From Candidatus Allofournierella pullistercoris (lineage in GTDB: Bacteria; Bacillota; Clostridia; Oscillospirales; Ruminococcaceae): DNA of 46,599 bases. The notes under the pieces were generated by a model, which saw nothing but the letters and a program-made list of their open reading frames with translations, ran no database searches and was not told the origin of the DNA. The position numbers were made by a program, and so were the translations under genes. Below, piece by piece: positions 6,855 through 15,929 of this stretch. How positions within the stretch are numbered: the stretch's first letter is position 1; the number at the start of each line of letters is the position of its first letter. The stretch is from contig JAHLFP010000008.1 of assembly GCA_018883715.1 (NCBI GenBank), positions 1-46,599 on the forward strand, read 5' to 3'.

Positions 6855-8576
6855 TCAGCCTCCCATACCCGGGCCACCCTGTCCGCCACTGGGACGAGCC
6901 GGCTCAGCTTGACCGCTTGCCTCTTGTATTGCGCCACCCATGCTTGCCTCTTGTATTGCGCCACCCATATTGATCCGGATGAAGGCATCGTCCTCGGTGA
7001 CAGCTTCCTCGGTGACGGAAGCCCGCACCTGCATGCCCTCGCTCAGTTCACTGCCGGAAATCTCAGCATAGTAATCATTTTCCTGACCCACGGTGACGGG
7101 AACGGCCTCAAAGACCTGCTCGCCGTCCTTTTCTCCAGTCTGGACATAAATCACATGGGTGCCGTCCTCCTGCTCTTCAATGGCATCCAAGGGCACGCTG
7201 AACACGTTGTCACTGCTGGACAGAACAATCTCCACCTTGGCGTTGGTGCCAATCAACAGACCGCTGTTGGCATCATTCACGGTAACCTCGGCGGCAAAAC
7301 CACTGGAAGTCTGTCCGCCGCCGGTGGCGGTGGGGGAAATCTGGGTCAAAGTGCCCTGAATGGTGCCATCCACTACGTCGCTGGTAATCCGGGCGGGCAT
7401 ACCCACCTGCACCTTGTCAATGTCGTACTCTGCAATGCTGATGGCAATTTTCAGCTGGTCGGTGTTCTGGATGGTGGCGGCAACCCCGTCGATGGTGTTG
7501 CCCACGGTGGCATTCAGGGCAGTTACCTTGCCGCTGGTTTCCGCAGTCAGAACACAATTTTCCAGTTCCTCCTGCAACTGTTCCAGCTCATCGCTTTCGG
7601 TTGCTTTGTTGTAGGCATCCAGAGCATCGCTCCGGCTGGATTCTGCATTTTCTGCGGTTTTCAGTGCCTGGTCATAGGCCATCTGTGCCTGTTCCAGTGC
7701 CTGCTGGCACTGCTGGTACTGCTGGGATACAGCAGTAAAATTCACGGTGCTCTGTGCTTCCATCAGCTGTGCGGACAGCCGCTGGTATTCCTGTTTTGCC
7801 GTATCCAGCGCCTGCTGGGCGGGCTGAATGGCGGACTGAGCCTGGTCCAGCTCCATCTTTGCGGAATCCATATTGGCCTGCAACTGGGTGGCATCCTGTC
7901 CCTGGTCTAGCGCCTGTTGCCACTGCCAGCAAGCAACGCTGTAAGCGCCCTGCTTCTGGTTCACCTGCTCCATGGCGCTGTTCAGCTGGGCCAGAGCGTC
8001 CTGTTGTACCGCATCCGCCTCATCCACCTGGCTTTGGAATGCGGTGGTCTTGCTGGTGGCATCGTCGTAGGCCGCCTTGGCGGTGTCATACTCCTGTTGT
8101 GCCTTAGTCAGCTTGTCGGCGGCTTCGCTGAATGCCTCCTGGGCTTCGGTGACGGCAGTCTGGCTCTTTTCGTATGTAGCCAGCGCCCGCTCCTTGCTCT
8201 CCTGCAGGTTTTCGGTCAGCTTTGCAATGTTCTTTTCCAGGCTCTCGGTGTCCAGGGTGCAGATTACATCCCCTGCCTGTACGGTATCGCCCACCTGCAC
8301 GTTCACCTCTTTCACGGTGTAGCGCAGGGTGGTGGTTACGCTGGAAACATCCTCGCTTTGCACCGTTCCGGTGGCGGAAATGGACTCGTCCAACGTGCCA
8401 CGGGACAGGGTCACGGTACGAATCACACTTTGCTGCATCTGGGGCATTCCTGCATTTTTGGAGCGGGTTGCCCAGAAGATACCCGCCGCAACAAAGGCAA
8501 GCACTGCCCCCGCTATAAACCAACGTTTATGGCTTGCTACAAAGCCCAGCGGGCCGCTCTTTTTCTGTTCACTCAT
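6855..8576 (-). CDS. HlyD/MacA-type efflux periplasmic adaptor subunit
   Basis: Membrane-anchored adaptor of the ABC efflux system (573 residues). An N-terminal membrane anchor (about 15-32) is followed by a lipoyl/barrel-sandwich half (SATGTVQSEDV...GDTVQAGDVI), a long Gln/Ala-rich coiled coil (about 115-325), the second lipoyl half (VLTAETSGKVTALNATVG) and a beta-barrel with a membrane-proximal domain. The coiled coil is long for a monoderm homologue. The C terminus is Gly/Pro-rich and carries an exact 27-bp tandem duplication encoding MGGAIQEAS twice. It is first gene of the operon, with SD GGGGGAG. Confidence 0.9.
   Translation of the reverse strand: MSEQKKSGPLGFVASHKRWFIAGAVLAFVAAGIFWATRSKNAGMPQMQQSVIRTVTLSRGTLDESISATGTVQSEDVSSVTTTLRYTVKEVNVQVGDTVQAGDVICTLDTESLEKNIAKLTENLQESKERALATYEKSQTAVTEAQEAFSEAADKLTKAQQEYDTAKAAYDDATSKTTAFQSQVDEADAVQQDALAQLNSAMEQVNQKQGAYSVACWQWQQALDQGQDATQLQANMDSAKMELDQAQSAIQPAQQALDTAKQEYQRLSAQLMEAQSTVNFTAVSQQYQQCQQALEQAQMAYDQALKTAENAESSRSDALDAYNKATESDELEQLQEELENCVLTAETSGKVTALNATVGNTIDGVAATIQNTDQLKIAISIAEYDIDKVQVGMPARITSDVVDGTIQGTLTQISPTATGGGQTSSGFAAEVTVNDANSGLLIGTNAKVEIVLSSSDNVFSVPLDAIEEQEDGTHVIYVQTGEKDGEQVFEAVPVTVGQENDYYAEISGSELSEGMQVRASVTEEAVTEDDAFIRINMGGAIQEASMGGAIQEASGQAEPARPSGGQGGPGMGG
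6915..6968 (-). repeat. Exact 27-bp tandem repeat inside the adaptor gene
   Basis: Units 6915-6941 and 6942-6968 are identical and in frame, each encoding MGGAIQEAS in the C-terminal tail. It looks like a recent slippage duplication. Confidence 0.95.
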
Positions 8577-8624
8577 GGCGATTTGACTCCCCCTATTGGT
8601 TGAATTTACCTTTTATGGTTTTGT

Positions 8625-8645
8625 ATTATACCCACGGATTGTGGG
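8625..8645 (-). promoter_or_regulatory. Candidate -10 and inverted repeat for efflux operon
   Basis: A minus-strand TATAAT (8625-8630) is preceded by the inverted repeat CCCAC-GGATT-GTGGG (8631-8645). That repeat occupies the spacer and -35 position, and no good -35 is present. This would suit an operator for an activator or repressor, but the assignment is tentative. Confidence 0.4.
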
Positions 8646-8675
8646 CAACCGCTGAAAAAGTGGTGAAAGAAATGT

Positions 8676-8728
8676 GAAAAAAATCGACCTGCACCCCCAC
8701 TGAATTGCTGGGCGCAAGCCGATTTTTT
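8676..8728 (-). terminator. Probable ftsH terminator
   Basis: An imperfect stem of AAAAAATCG and CGATTTTTT arms with a long internal loop lies just after the ftsH stop and ends in a T run on the minus strand. Confidence 0.6.
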
Positions 8729-8734
8729 CCATGT

Positions 8735-10651
8735 TTATTGATTGCTTTCAGGCTTCTCTTTCTCTTCCTCAGATGCCTGTGTCCCTTCCTCAGATGCAGG
8801 ACGGTTCAGAATTTCCATGAATTCCTCCCCGGTGATGGATTCCCGTTCCATCAGGAAAGCGGACAGTTCATGGAGCTTATCCAGATTTTCCTCCAAAATC
8901 TTCCGGGCCTTGGCGTGGGCAGATTTGATAATCCCCAGCACCTCGTCGTCCACCTTGGCGGCAGTCCCCTCACTGCAAACAAGGGAGCTATCCCCGCCCA
9001 GATACTGGTTGTTCACCACACTGAGGGCCATCATGTCAAACTGGTCACTCATACCAAGGCGAGTCACCATATTCCGTGCCAGACGGGTGGCCTGTTCAAT
9101 ATCGTTGGAAGCACCGGTGGTATAACTGCCAAAAATCAGTTCCTCCGCCGCTCTTCCTCCGGTCAGGGTTGCAATCTTGTTCAGCACCTCTTCCCGGCTC
9201 ATCAGGTTGGTTTCCTGCTCCGGCACCTGCAAGGTGTAACCCAGTGCACCGCTGGTGCGGGGTACAATGGTGATTTTGGCCACCGGGGCGCTTTCGGTCT
9301 GCTTTGCCGCAACCAGCGCATGCCCAATCTCGTGGTAAGCCACAATCCGCTTTTCTTTGGGGCTGAGCACCTTGTTCTTCCGCTGGTAGCCTGCGATGAC
9401 GGTTTCCACCGCTTCCATCAAATCTTCCTGATTTACAATCCGGCGGTTGTGCTTTACCGCCCGCAGTGCCGCCTCATTAATCATGTTGGCAAGCTCTGCA
9501 CCGGATGCACCGCTGGTGGCTCTGGCAATGGCCATAAAGTCCACATTTTCATCCACCAAAACCTTTTTGGCGTGCACTTTCAGGATGGCGGCACGGCCCT
9601 CCAAATCCGGCAGTTCCACCGGAATCCGGCGGTCAAATCGACCGGGACGAAGCAAGGCTTTATCCAAGGTTTCGGGACGGTTGGTTGCCGCCAGAATGAT
9701 AACACCCTTGCTTCCGTCAAAACCGTCCATTTCGGTCAAAAGCTGGTTCAGGGTCTGCTCCCGCTCGTCGTTGCCGCCGCTCACCCCTGCCGCATTATCA
9801 CGGCTTTTACCGATGGTGTCAATCTCGTCGATAAAGACGATACAAGGGGCTTTTTCGGCGGCCTGTTTGAACAAATCACGGACACGGGCCGCACCCATGC
9901 CCACAAACATCTCCACAAACTCACTGCCTGCGATGCTGAAGAACGGTACACCCGCTTCTCCTGCAACCGCCTGTGCCAGCAGGGTTTTACCAGTACCCGG
10001 AGGGCCCACCAGCAAAGCACCTTTGGGCAGTTTTGCGCCAATGCTGTTGTACTTCTTGGGATTGTGCAGAAAGTCCACAATCTCTTCCAATGCTTCCTTG
10101 GCTTCATCCTGACCCGCAACATCCGCAAAGGTTTTTCCGGTCTGGGCCTGTACATACACCTTGGCGCTGGACTTACCAAAGCTCATGGCACCCGGGCCGC
10201 CCAGCCGCTTCATTAAAAAGCGGCCTAAAATCTGTCCAATGGCAACCATCAGAACAAGAGGGAGCACAAAGCTGAGCAGGATACGCATCAAAGGGGAGGT
10301 GTGGGGCGGCTCCACCCCGCTGAACTCCACCGCTTTCCCATCTGGGCCGGTGGCATCCAGCAGGCGCTGAACCCGGTCCGGGTCATCCACCCAGGCGGTT
10401 TCGAAAATGGCTTTGTTGCCCTTATCGTCCACCGCTTCATAGGTGATGGTTCCTTGGTTTGCATCCTCTTCCACTGCAATGATTTTACCTGCTTCCAAAT
10501 CACTTACAAACTGGTTGTAGGTGACCGGGCGCACCGCACCCTCCAACAAGCCAGGCATCAAAAATGCGTTGACTGCCAGCAGCAACACCAGCATGCCAAT
10601 GTAATAGAAGATAATTGCTTGTCTGGGATTTTTTGGCTTTCCTGTTTTCAT
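8735..10651 (-). CDS. ftsH: ATP-dependent zinc metalloprotease FtsH
   Basis: Membrane-anchored AAA+ protease that degrades misfolded membrane proteins and short-lived regulators. It has 638 residues: membrane segment 1 near residues 13-31, an extracytoplasmic domain, membrane segment 2 near 118-140, then the AAA domain with Walker A GPPGTGKT, Walker B IVFIDEID, the pore loop within FVEMFVGMGAARVRD and an SRH with RPGRFDR. The M41 protease domain has HEIGHA and a downstream acidic zinc ligand region. The ORF track starts at a GTG (10657), but ATG 10651 is better spaced from the GGCGGAG site. It stands alone between mfd and the efflux operon. Confidence 0.96.
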   Translation of the reverse strand: MKTGKPKNPRQAIIFYYIGMLVLLLAVNAFLMPGLLEGAVRPVTYNQFVSDLEAGKIIAVEEDANQGTITYEAVDDKGNKAIFETAWVDDPDRVQRLLDATGPDGKAVEFSGVEPPHTSPLMRILLSFVLPLVLMVAIGQILGRFLMKRLGGPGAMSFGKSSAKVYVQAQTGKTFADVAGQDEAKEALEEIVDFLHNPKKYNSIGAKLPKGALLVGPPGTGKTLLAQAVAGEAGVPFFSIAGSEFVEMFVGMGAARVRDLFKQAAEKAPCIVFIDEIDTIGKSRDNAAGVSGGNDEREQTLNQLLTEMDGFDGSKGVIILAATNRPETLDKALLRPGRFDRRIPVELPDLEGRAAILKVHAKKVLVDENVDFMAIARATSGASGAELANMINEAALRAVKHNRRIVNQEDLMEAVETVIAGYQRKNKVLSPKEKRIVAYHEIGHALVAAKQTESAPVAKITIVPRTSGALGYTLQVPEQETNLMSREEVLNKIATLTGGRAAEELIFGSYTTGASNDIEQATRLARNMVTRLGMSDQFDMMALSVVNNQYLGGDSSLVCSEGTAAKVDDEVLGIIKSAHAKARKILEENLDKLHELSAFLMERESITGEEFMEILNRPASEEGTQASEEEKEKPESNQ

Positions 10652-10821
10652 ACCCACTCTCCGCCTTTGTTCAGAATTCTTGTTGCATCCAGCGAGGGAT
10701 TACACCTTAATTGATAACATCTGTTGACTCTTAGCATACCCCAGTGATATGAAAAAACTATGAACGTTTTTAAACATTTTCCCAAAAAGGCTAACATTGA
10801 CAGATATTTGTAATTTTTTGC

Positions 10822-13800
10822 TCACTGTAGCTGTGCCAAAACCTGCCCACTCACCGGCCCAAGGGCGGCCAGGGCTTCTTTCAGCACCTGTAATACATCA
10901 TCGTTGTTTCGCAGTTGAATCATCAAATAGGGCTTGCTTCCCGCATTCAGCCGCACCATACCCGGCAGTTCCGCCATCACCTGCTTAATTCTGGGCGCGC
11001 TAAGGGCATCGGAATACAAGAGCAAATATCCTTTTTTCTGGCCAATTTCATAGACAGCAGCCTGTGCAGCCTGCACCCGAATCAGGGAAATATCCACAAG
11101 ACCGCCCACACTTTTGGGCACATCCCCGTACCGGTCAATCAGTTCATCCAGCACATCCTGGGCGTCCTCCTGGGTTTGAATCGCCGCAATCCGCTTGTAT
11201 GCCTCGATGCGTCCCGCCGCCTGCTCAATGTAATATTCCGGTATATAGGCATCCACCGCAATATCCAGCAGACAGTCGCTTTTGTCCGCCACCGGCTCTT
11301 CCCCTTTTGCAAGGGCGATGGCGTTGTTCAAAATTTTCAGGTACAGCTCATAGCCCACTGCTTCCATATGCCCGTGCTGGCTCTGCCCCAGAATGCTTCC
11401 CGCACCCCGAATCTGCAAATCCCGCATGGCAATGCGAAAACCGGAACCAAAACTGGTAAATTCCCGGATTGCGGACAGCCGTTTTGCCGCCACATCCGTA
11501 AGAACCCGGTCCTTCTGGAAGGTAAAATAGGCATAGGCCTTACGGGAGGAACGTCCCACCCGTCCCCGAATCTGATACAGCTGGGCAAGTCCCATTTTAT
11601 CCGATTGCTCAATAATCAGGGTGTTGCAGTTGCGCACGTCAATTCCGGTTTCAATGATGGTGGTACAAACCAGGATATCAATTTCCCCATCCAAAAGCTG
11701 CTGCCAAACCTGCCCCAGTTGTTCTTCGTTCATCCGTCCGTGGGCGGTGGCAATCCGGGCATCCGGCGCCATCTGTGCCACCCTGGCGGCGCAGGTTTCG
11801 ATGGTATCCACCTGGTTATGCAGGTAATACACCTGTCCCCCACGGGCCAGCTCTTTTTGAATAGCCTGGGCCACAATGCCCCAATCGTATTCCATCACAT
11901 AGGTTTCAATGGGCTGGCGCTCCACAGGCGGCTCCTCGATGGTACTCATGTCCCGGATGCCGCTCATGGCCATGTTCAGGGTACGAGGAATGGGAGTTGC
12001 GGACAGGGTCAGCATATCCACCCCTAAAAAGGCTTCTTTCAGCTTTTCCTTGTGCTTTACCCCAAAACGCTGTTCCTCGTCAATGATTACAAGCCCCAAA
12101 TCACGGAACTTCACATCACTGCTGAGCAAACGATGGGTACCCACCACCACGTCCACCGTGCCATCCCGCAGTCCTTTCAGGGTTTCTTTCTGCTGGGCGG
12201 GGGTACGGAAGCGGTTGAGCAGTCCCGCTTTCACCGGGAAGGCCTCCATTCGAGCCATCAGCCCGTTGTAATGTTGCCAGGCAAGCAGGGTTGTGGGTGC
12301 CAAGATGGCGCACTGCTTGCCGCCCATAATGCACTTAAAGGCCGCACGGAGTGCCACCTCGGTTTTGCCCACACCCACATCGCCGCAAAGCAGACGGTCC
12401 ATGGGCCACATCTTTTCCATATCCGCCTTAATTTCCCCAGCGGCTTTCAGCTGGTCGGCGGTTTCATCGTACTCAAACCGGGTTTCAAAACCCCTCTGCC
12501 AGTCCCCATCCTCCGGGAAAGCAAACCCTTTTGCCTGTCTGCGTTTTGCATACAGCTCAATCAGTTCCTGTGCCATCTCTGCGGCGGCGGTCTTGACCCG
12601 TTTGCGGGTTTTCACCCATTCGGTTCCGCCCAGCTTTGCCAGCTTCACCTTGTCCGAATCTCCGGGGGCGGTGTACTGGCTGAGCAAGTCCAGCTGGGTG
12701 ACCGGCACATACAGGGTATCCCCCTTGTCATAGCTCAGTTTCAGGTAATCCTTTACCACCCCCTGAACCTCCAGCCGCTGGATTCCGGTGTACATACCAA
12801 TGCCGTGGTTCTGGTGTACCACATAGTCGCCGGGCTTTAAATCCGTAATGCTGGAAAGGGCATTTTTGTTCCGCTTGACCCGCTTTTTGCTTGTCTGTTC
12901 CTCTCCCGCTTTCCGGCTGGTTAAAAGGGCATACCGGGCAAAGGGGTACTCCACTCCAGCGTGGGTGTGTCCCGGCCGAACCGCTATCACGCCTGGCCCT
13001 GGGCGCACGTCCTTGGCCGCTGTGGCCGCAAACCCTTTTGCCGCCAAATCCTTGGCCAGTGCGGTGGCGGCACGGGCCGTACCCGCCAGTAACTCCACAC
13101 ACCAGCCCTGCCGGGTCAATGCCTGCAAATCCTCACACAGGCTTGCCAGCTCCCCATGGAAAGGAGGATGTGCATGGGCGGCGGCATGTACCACCTGCAC
13201 CAGCTTCACATCCGGCAAACTGCGGGAAAAATTCTCACAGCACAGGGTGGACTCCTGCCCAATCCGGCTCATGAGCCAGGACATCTCCAAATACAGGGTG
13301 TCCAGTCCGGGGCAGAGTACCCCCTGCTCGTACAGTCCTTTCATTTCCTCCTGTCGGCGGAACTGGGTCGCCTTGTGGCTTTCCCGGATGGCAGTCAGCT
13401 CCTGCAACAGCACAATGGGCTGATGCAGATAGTCCAGCAGGGTGGCGGGCTTTGGATACCGAATCCCCAGATACTTATCCAGTCCGGTGGGCATCACTCC
13501 TGCATCCAGCTGTGCCAAATCCTGCTCCATGCACTGCTCCATCTGGCGGCGCACTCGGTCGGTTTGTGCTCCAAGGGCATTTCTTAAAATCTGGGCGGTT
13601 TGTGCCGCATCCCCAAACAGTACTTCCCTTGCCGGGGCAATGGCAAGCTCTTCCACCGGGTCTTCCCGGCGCTGACTGATGACATCAAAGCTGGCCATGG
13701 TGTCAATTTCATCGCCCCAGAACTCCATTCGCACCGGCTGTTTGCTGTCCGGGGAGAACACGTCCACAATTCCCCCTCGGCGGCTGAACTGTCCCGGTCC

Positions 13801-14289
13801 TTCCACCTGACTGCGTCGGTGATAGCCCGCCTGTAACAGCCGCTCCACCAGCGCTTCAATGCCAATCTGACTGCCCGGCGCAATCCGCAGGGTGTTGTCA
13901 GAAAATTCCTGGGGCGGCAGGGTGTACTGGAGCAACGCTTCCTCGCTCAGGCACACCGCCTGCAAACGGTTCGCCACCAAATCCCCCAGCACCGCCAGCC
14001 GACGGTGCTCGTATTCATGGCTTGCCCCCTCCAGCGAGCGGAGCATAAAATCCCTGGCCGGGAACACATCCGCCTTACAGCCTATGGCCTGTAAATCCAG
14101 GGCAAATCGGCTGGCCTGTCCCTCGGTGGCGCACACCACCAGCAGGGGACGCTGTAAGCTGTTCGCCAGTTGAGCAGCCACCTGCACCTGTCCCATGGGC
14201 GGCAGACCAAACAAGGCGGATACCCCCGGCTGTTGCAGTGCCGTTTCCAGTCGTTGCACCTCATCGGTATGTTTTAACAGCTCGAACAT
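10822..14289 (-). CDS. mfd: Transcription-repair coupling factor Mfd
   Basis: A DNA translocase that removes RNA polymerase stalled at lesions and recruits UvrA. The 1155-residue length is normal for the family. In order it has UvrB-like N-terminal domains, the CarD-like RNA-polymerase-interacting domain (LKPGDYVVHQNHGIGMY, about residue 475 on), RecG-like helicase domains with Walker A GDVGVGKTEVA and DEEQ box IIDEEQRFGVKHKE, and the C-terminal TRCF domain. The track starts at GTG 14298, which abuts the ribosome site; ATG 14287-14289 is 9 bp downstream of AAGGAGAGG and more likely. It has its own promoter at 14425-14453. Confidence 0.95.
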   Translation of the reverse strand: MFELLKHTDEVQRLETALQQPGVSALFGLPPMGQVQVAAQLANSLQRPLLVVCATEGQASRFALDLQAIGCKADVFPARDFMLRSLEGASHEYEHRRLAVLGDLVANRLQAVCLSEEALLQYTLPPQEFSDNTLRIAPGSQIGIEALVERLLQAGYHRRSQVEGPGQFSRRGGIVDVFSPDSKQPVRMEFWGDEIDTMASFDVISQRREDPVEELAIAPAREVLFGDAAQTAQILRNALGAQTDRVRRQMEQCMEQDLAQLDAGVMPTGLDKYLGIRYPKPATLLDYLHQPIVLLQELTAIRESHKATQFRRQEEMKGLYEQGVLCPGLDTLYLEMSWLMSRIGQESTLCCENFSRSLPDVKLVQVVHAAAHAHPPFHGELASLCEDLQALTRQGWCVELLAGTARAATALAKDLAAKGFAATAAKDVRPGPGVIAVRPGHTHAGVEYPFARYALLTSRKAGEEQTSKKRVKRNKNALSSITDLKPGDYVVHQNHGIGMYTGIQRLEVQGVVKDYLKLSYDKGDTLYVPVTQLDLLSQYTAPGDSDKVKLAKLGGTEWVKTRKRVKTAAAEMAQELIELYAKRRQAKGFAFPEDGDWQRGFETRFEYDETADQLKAAGEIKADMEKMWPMDRLLCGDVGVGKTEVALRAAFKCIMGGKQCAILAPTTLLAWQHYNGLMARMEAFPVKAGLLNRFRTPAQQKETLKGLRDGTVDVVVGTHRLLSSDVKFRDLGLVIIDEEQRFGVKHKEKLKEAFLGVDMLTLSATPIPRTLNMAMSGIRDMSTIEEPPVERQPIETYVMEYDWGIVAQAIQKELARGGQVYYLHNQVDTIETCAARVAQMAPDARIATAHGRMNEEQLGQVWQQLLDGEIDILVCTTIIETGIDVRNCNTLIIEQSDKMGLAQLYQIRGRVGRSSRKAYAYFTFQKDRVLTDVAAKRLSAIREFTSFGSGFRIAMRDLQIRGAGSILGQSQHGHMEAVGYELYLKILNNAIALAKGEEPVADKSDCLLDIAVDAYIPEYYIEQAAGRIEAYKRIAAIQTQEDAQDVLDELIDRYGDVPKSVGGLVDISLIRVQAAQAAVYEIGQKKGYLLLYSDALSAPRIKQVMAELPGMVRLNAGSKPYLMIQLRNNDDVLQVLKEALAALGPVSGQVLAQLQ

Positions 14290-14424
14290 GATGTGCACCT
14301 CTCCTTAAAAAGCCGTCCTTTTACCCCCGTTCTTCTTTTTTGGGGACAAAACAAGCCTGCCCAGCTTTTCAGCCGTAACAGGCACACAGGATGCGGCTTG
14401 TGTCTCACAATTAAATCTCCATTC

Positions 14425-14453
14425 ATTTTACCCATTTTTTGCCTTTTGTGCAA
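14425..14453 (-). promoter_or_regulatory. mfd promoter
   Basis: Minus strand TTGCAC (14448-14453), a 17-bp spacer and TAAAAT (14425-14430). The 5' leader is about 130 nt and contains no recognised element. Confidence 0.7.
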
Positions 14454-14466
14454 CAGCTCAAAACCG

Positions 14467-14511
14467 AAAAAAAGACCCAGCCGTGACCATTCGTCAAGCT
14501 GAGTCTTTTTT
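14467..14511 (-). terminator. Terminator of the zinc operon
   Basis: The minus-strand stem AAAAGACTCAGC...GGCTGGGTCTTTT has G-U closures and a trailing T run. It ends the zur-znuACB-lipoprotein transcript just upstream of the mfd promoter. Confidence 0.85.
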
Positions 14512-14529
14512 CTATATTCTTCGACGCTG

Positions 14530-15078
14530 TTACCAGCTTACGGAATCCGCCACAATGCGGTAGCCGTCCATTCCCTGGTTGTCGTACCGTTCATATCGGC
14601 CGGTCACCACCACCGTCTGTCCCGGTTCTGGATAGTCCTCCGGGTAGCTATGCTCCCCGGTCCAGACAAATTCCATTCCCTGCTGACAGCAGGCAAGGGC
14701 ATCCGCCACCATAACGGTAAACACCAGCCGATTGGGGTCCAAATCGTCATACACGGTGAACTGCCCAGCCAGGCGCAGGGTTTTGCCCACATAGTCCTCC
14801 GGCACCATCATAATCTCGTACATCTGGGCATACATCATGGTTCCGCTCAAGCCCACCAAATCCACGTCAATTCCACTGGAATTTTCGGCGGACTGGCTGT
14901 CCGGCTCGCTTTGTTGGCTACTTTCCGGACTGCTGTCCGTGTCCTGACTATACGGCTCCGGCGCAGACCAGGGCTTCATCTGGGTTTGGCTTTGTGCAGG
15001 TTCAGAAGGCTGGGATGTGGCGGAACATCCTGCAAAGCAGAGGGCACAAAGCACCCCAGCCCACCACAGCCGGCTCAT
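14530..15078 (-). CDS. Zinc-operon-linked lipoprotein, function unknown (CC motif)
   Basis: A 182-residue predicted lipoprotein with signal peptide and lipobox LCFAGC near residues 13-18, then a Ser/Gln/Glu-rich linker (about 22-75). The C-terminal domain has the pattern YVGKTLRLAGQF...ADALACCQQGMEF...VTGRYERYD, which suggests an OB-like fold. It recalls the GKxV..G...CC..G pattern of the DUF1980/YcgQ type, but I could not confirm membership. The start at 15078 overlaps the znuB stop by ATGA and has an AAAGGAGG site; the ORF-track extension to 15207 lies inside znuB. The last-gene position, tight coupling and paired Cys suggest a role in extracytoplasmic zinc handling (inference). Confidence 0.8.
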   Translation of the reverse strand: MSRLWWAGVLCALCFAGCSATSQPSEPAQSQTQMKPWSAPEPYSQDTDSSPESSQQSEPDSQSAENSSGIDVDLVGLSGTMMYAQMYEIMMVPEDYVGKTLRLAGQFTVYDDLDPNRLVFTVMVADALACCQQGMEFVWTGEHSYPEDYPEPGQTVVVTGRYERYDNQGMDGYRIVADSVSW

Positions 15079-15929
15079 GCCCGGCCTCCTTTCAGGCAAG
15101 CACCTGCCAGCCAGCAGGCACCGAATGCCACCAGGTCCACCGCCACAATGGTGGAACCCACCGGAGTACCCGCCAAGATGGAGATAATGATGCCCAAAAA
15201 GGCGCAAACCACACCCAAAACCGCCGAGCAGATGGTAACGGACAAAAAGCTCTTAAACAGCCGCATGGCGGACAGGGCGGGGAAGATAACCAGAGCGGAA
15301 ATGAGCAGCGAACCCACCAGATTCATGGCAAGCACAATGATAACCGCAATCACCACCGCAATCAGCAGGTTGTACCGTCCCACATGCACCCCAGCGGCCT
15401 GAGAGAAAGCCTCGTCAAAGGTGACAGCAAAAATCTTGTTGTAGAAGAACACAAAGGTTGCCACCACCGCAATGGACAGAATCACACACAGCCAAACCTC
15501 GCTCAGGCTCAGCGTCAGGATAGAGGTAGAACCAAACAGGGTGGTACACACATCCCCCGCCAGGTTACTGGAGGTGGAAAACAGGTTCATCAGCAGGTAG
15601 CCAATGGCCAAGGAACCCACCGAAATCATGGCCACCGCCGCATCACCCTTGATTTTTGCATTCTGGCTGGTACGAAGCAGCAGGATGGCACACACAATGG
15701 TGGCAGGTAGCACAAAAAGCATCTCGTTGGTGAGATTCAACACGGTGGCCACCGCAATGGCACCAAATGCGGTATGGGACAAACCATCCCCAATAAAGGA
15801 AAACCGCTTCAGCACCAATGTTACCCCAATCAGCGAGGCACACAGGGCAATCAGCACGCCCACAATCAGAGCATACCGAACAAAGGGATAGGATAAATAC
15901 TGGGTTAAGGTTGCAATCATCTGGGTCAT
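15075..15929 (-). CDS. znuB: Zinc/metal ABC transporter permease (ZnuB/AdcB type)
   Basis: Integral membrane subunit of a family-9 metal ABC importer. The 284-residue protein has about eight hydrophobic segments and family features such as KRFSFIGDGLSHTAFGAIA near the N terminus and NLVGSLLISALVIFPA in the C-terminal half. It pairs with ZnuC (ATGA overlap at 15926-15929) and ZnuA in one operon headed by zur. Zinc, rather than Mn or Fe, is inferred from the Zur partner and the His-rich loop of ZnuA. Confidence 0.93.
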   Translation of the reverse strand: MTQMIATLTQYLSYPFVRYALIVGVLIALCASLIGVTLVLKRFSFIGDGLSHTAFGAIAVATVLNLTNEMLFVLPATIVCAILLLRTSQNAKIKGDAAVAMISVGSLAIGYLLMNLFSTSSNLAGDVCTTLFGSTSILTLSLSEVWLCVILSIAVVATFVFFYNKIFAVTFDEAFSQAAGVHVGRYNLLIAVVIAVIIVLAMNLVGSLLISALVIFPALSAMRLFKSFLSVTICSAVLGVVCAFLGIIISILAGTPVGSTIVAVDLVAFGACWLAGACLKGGRA

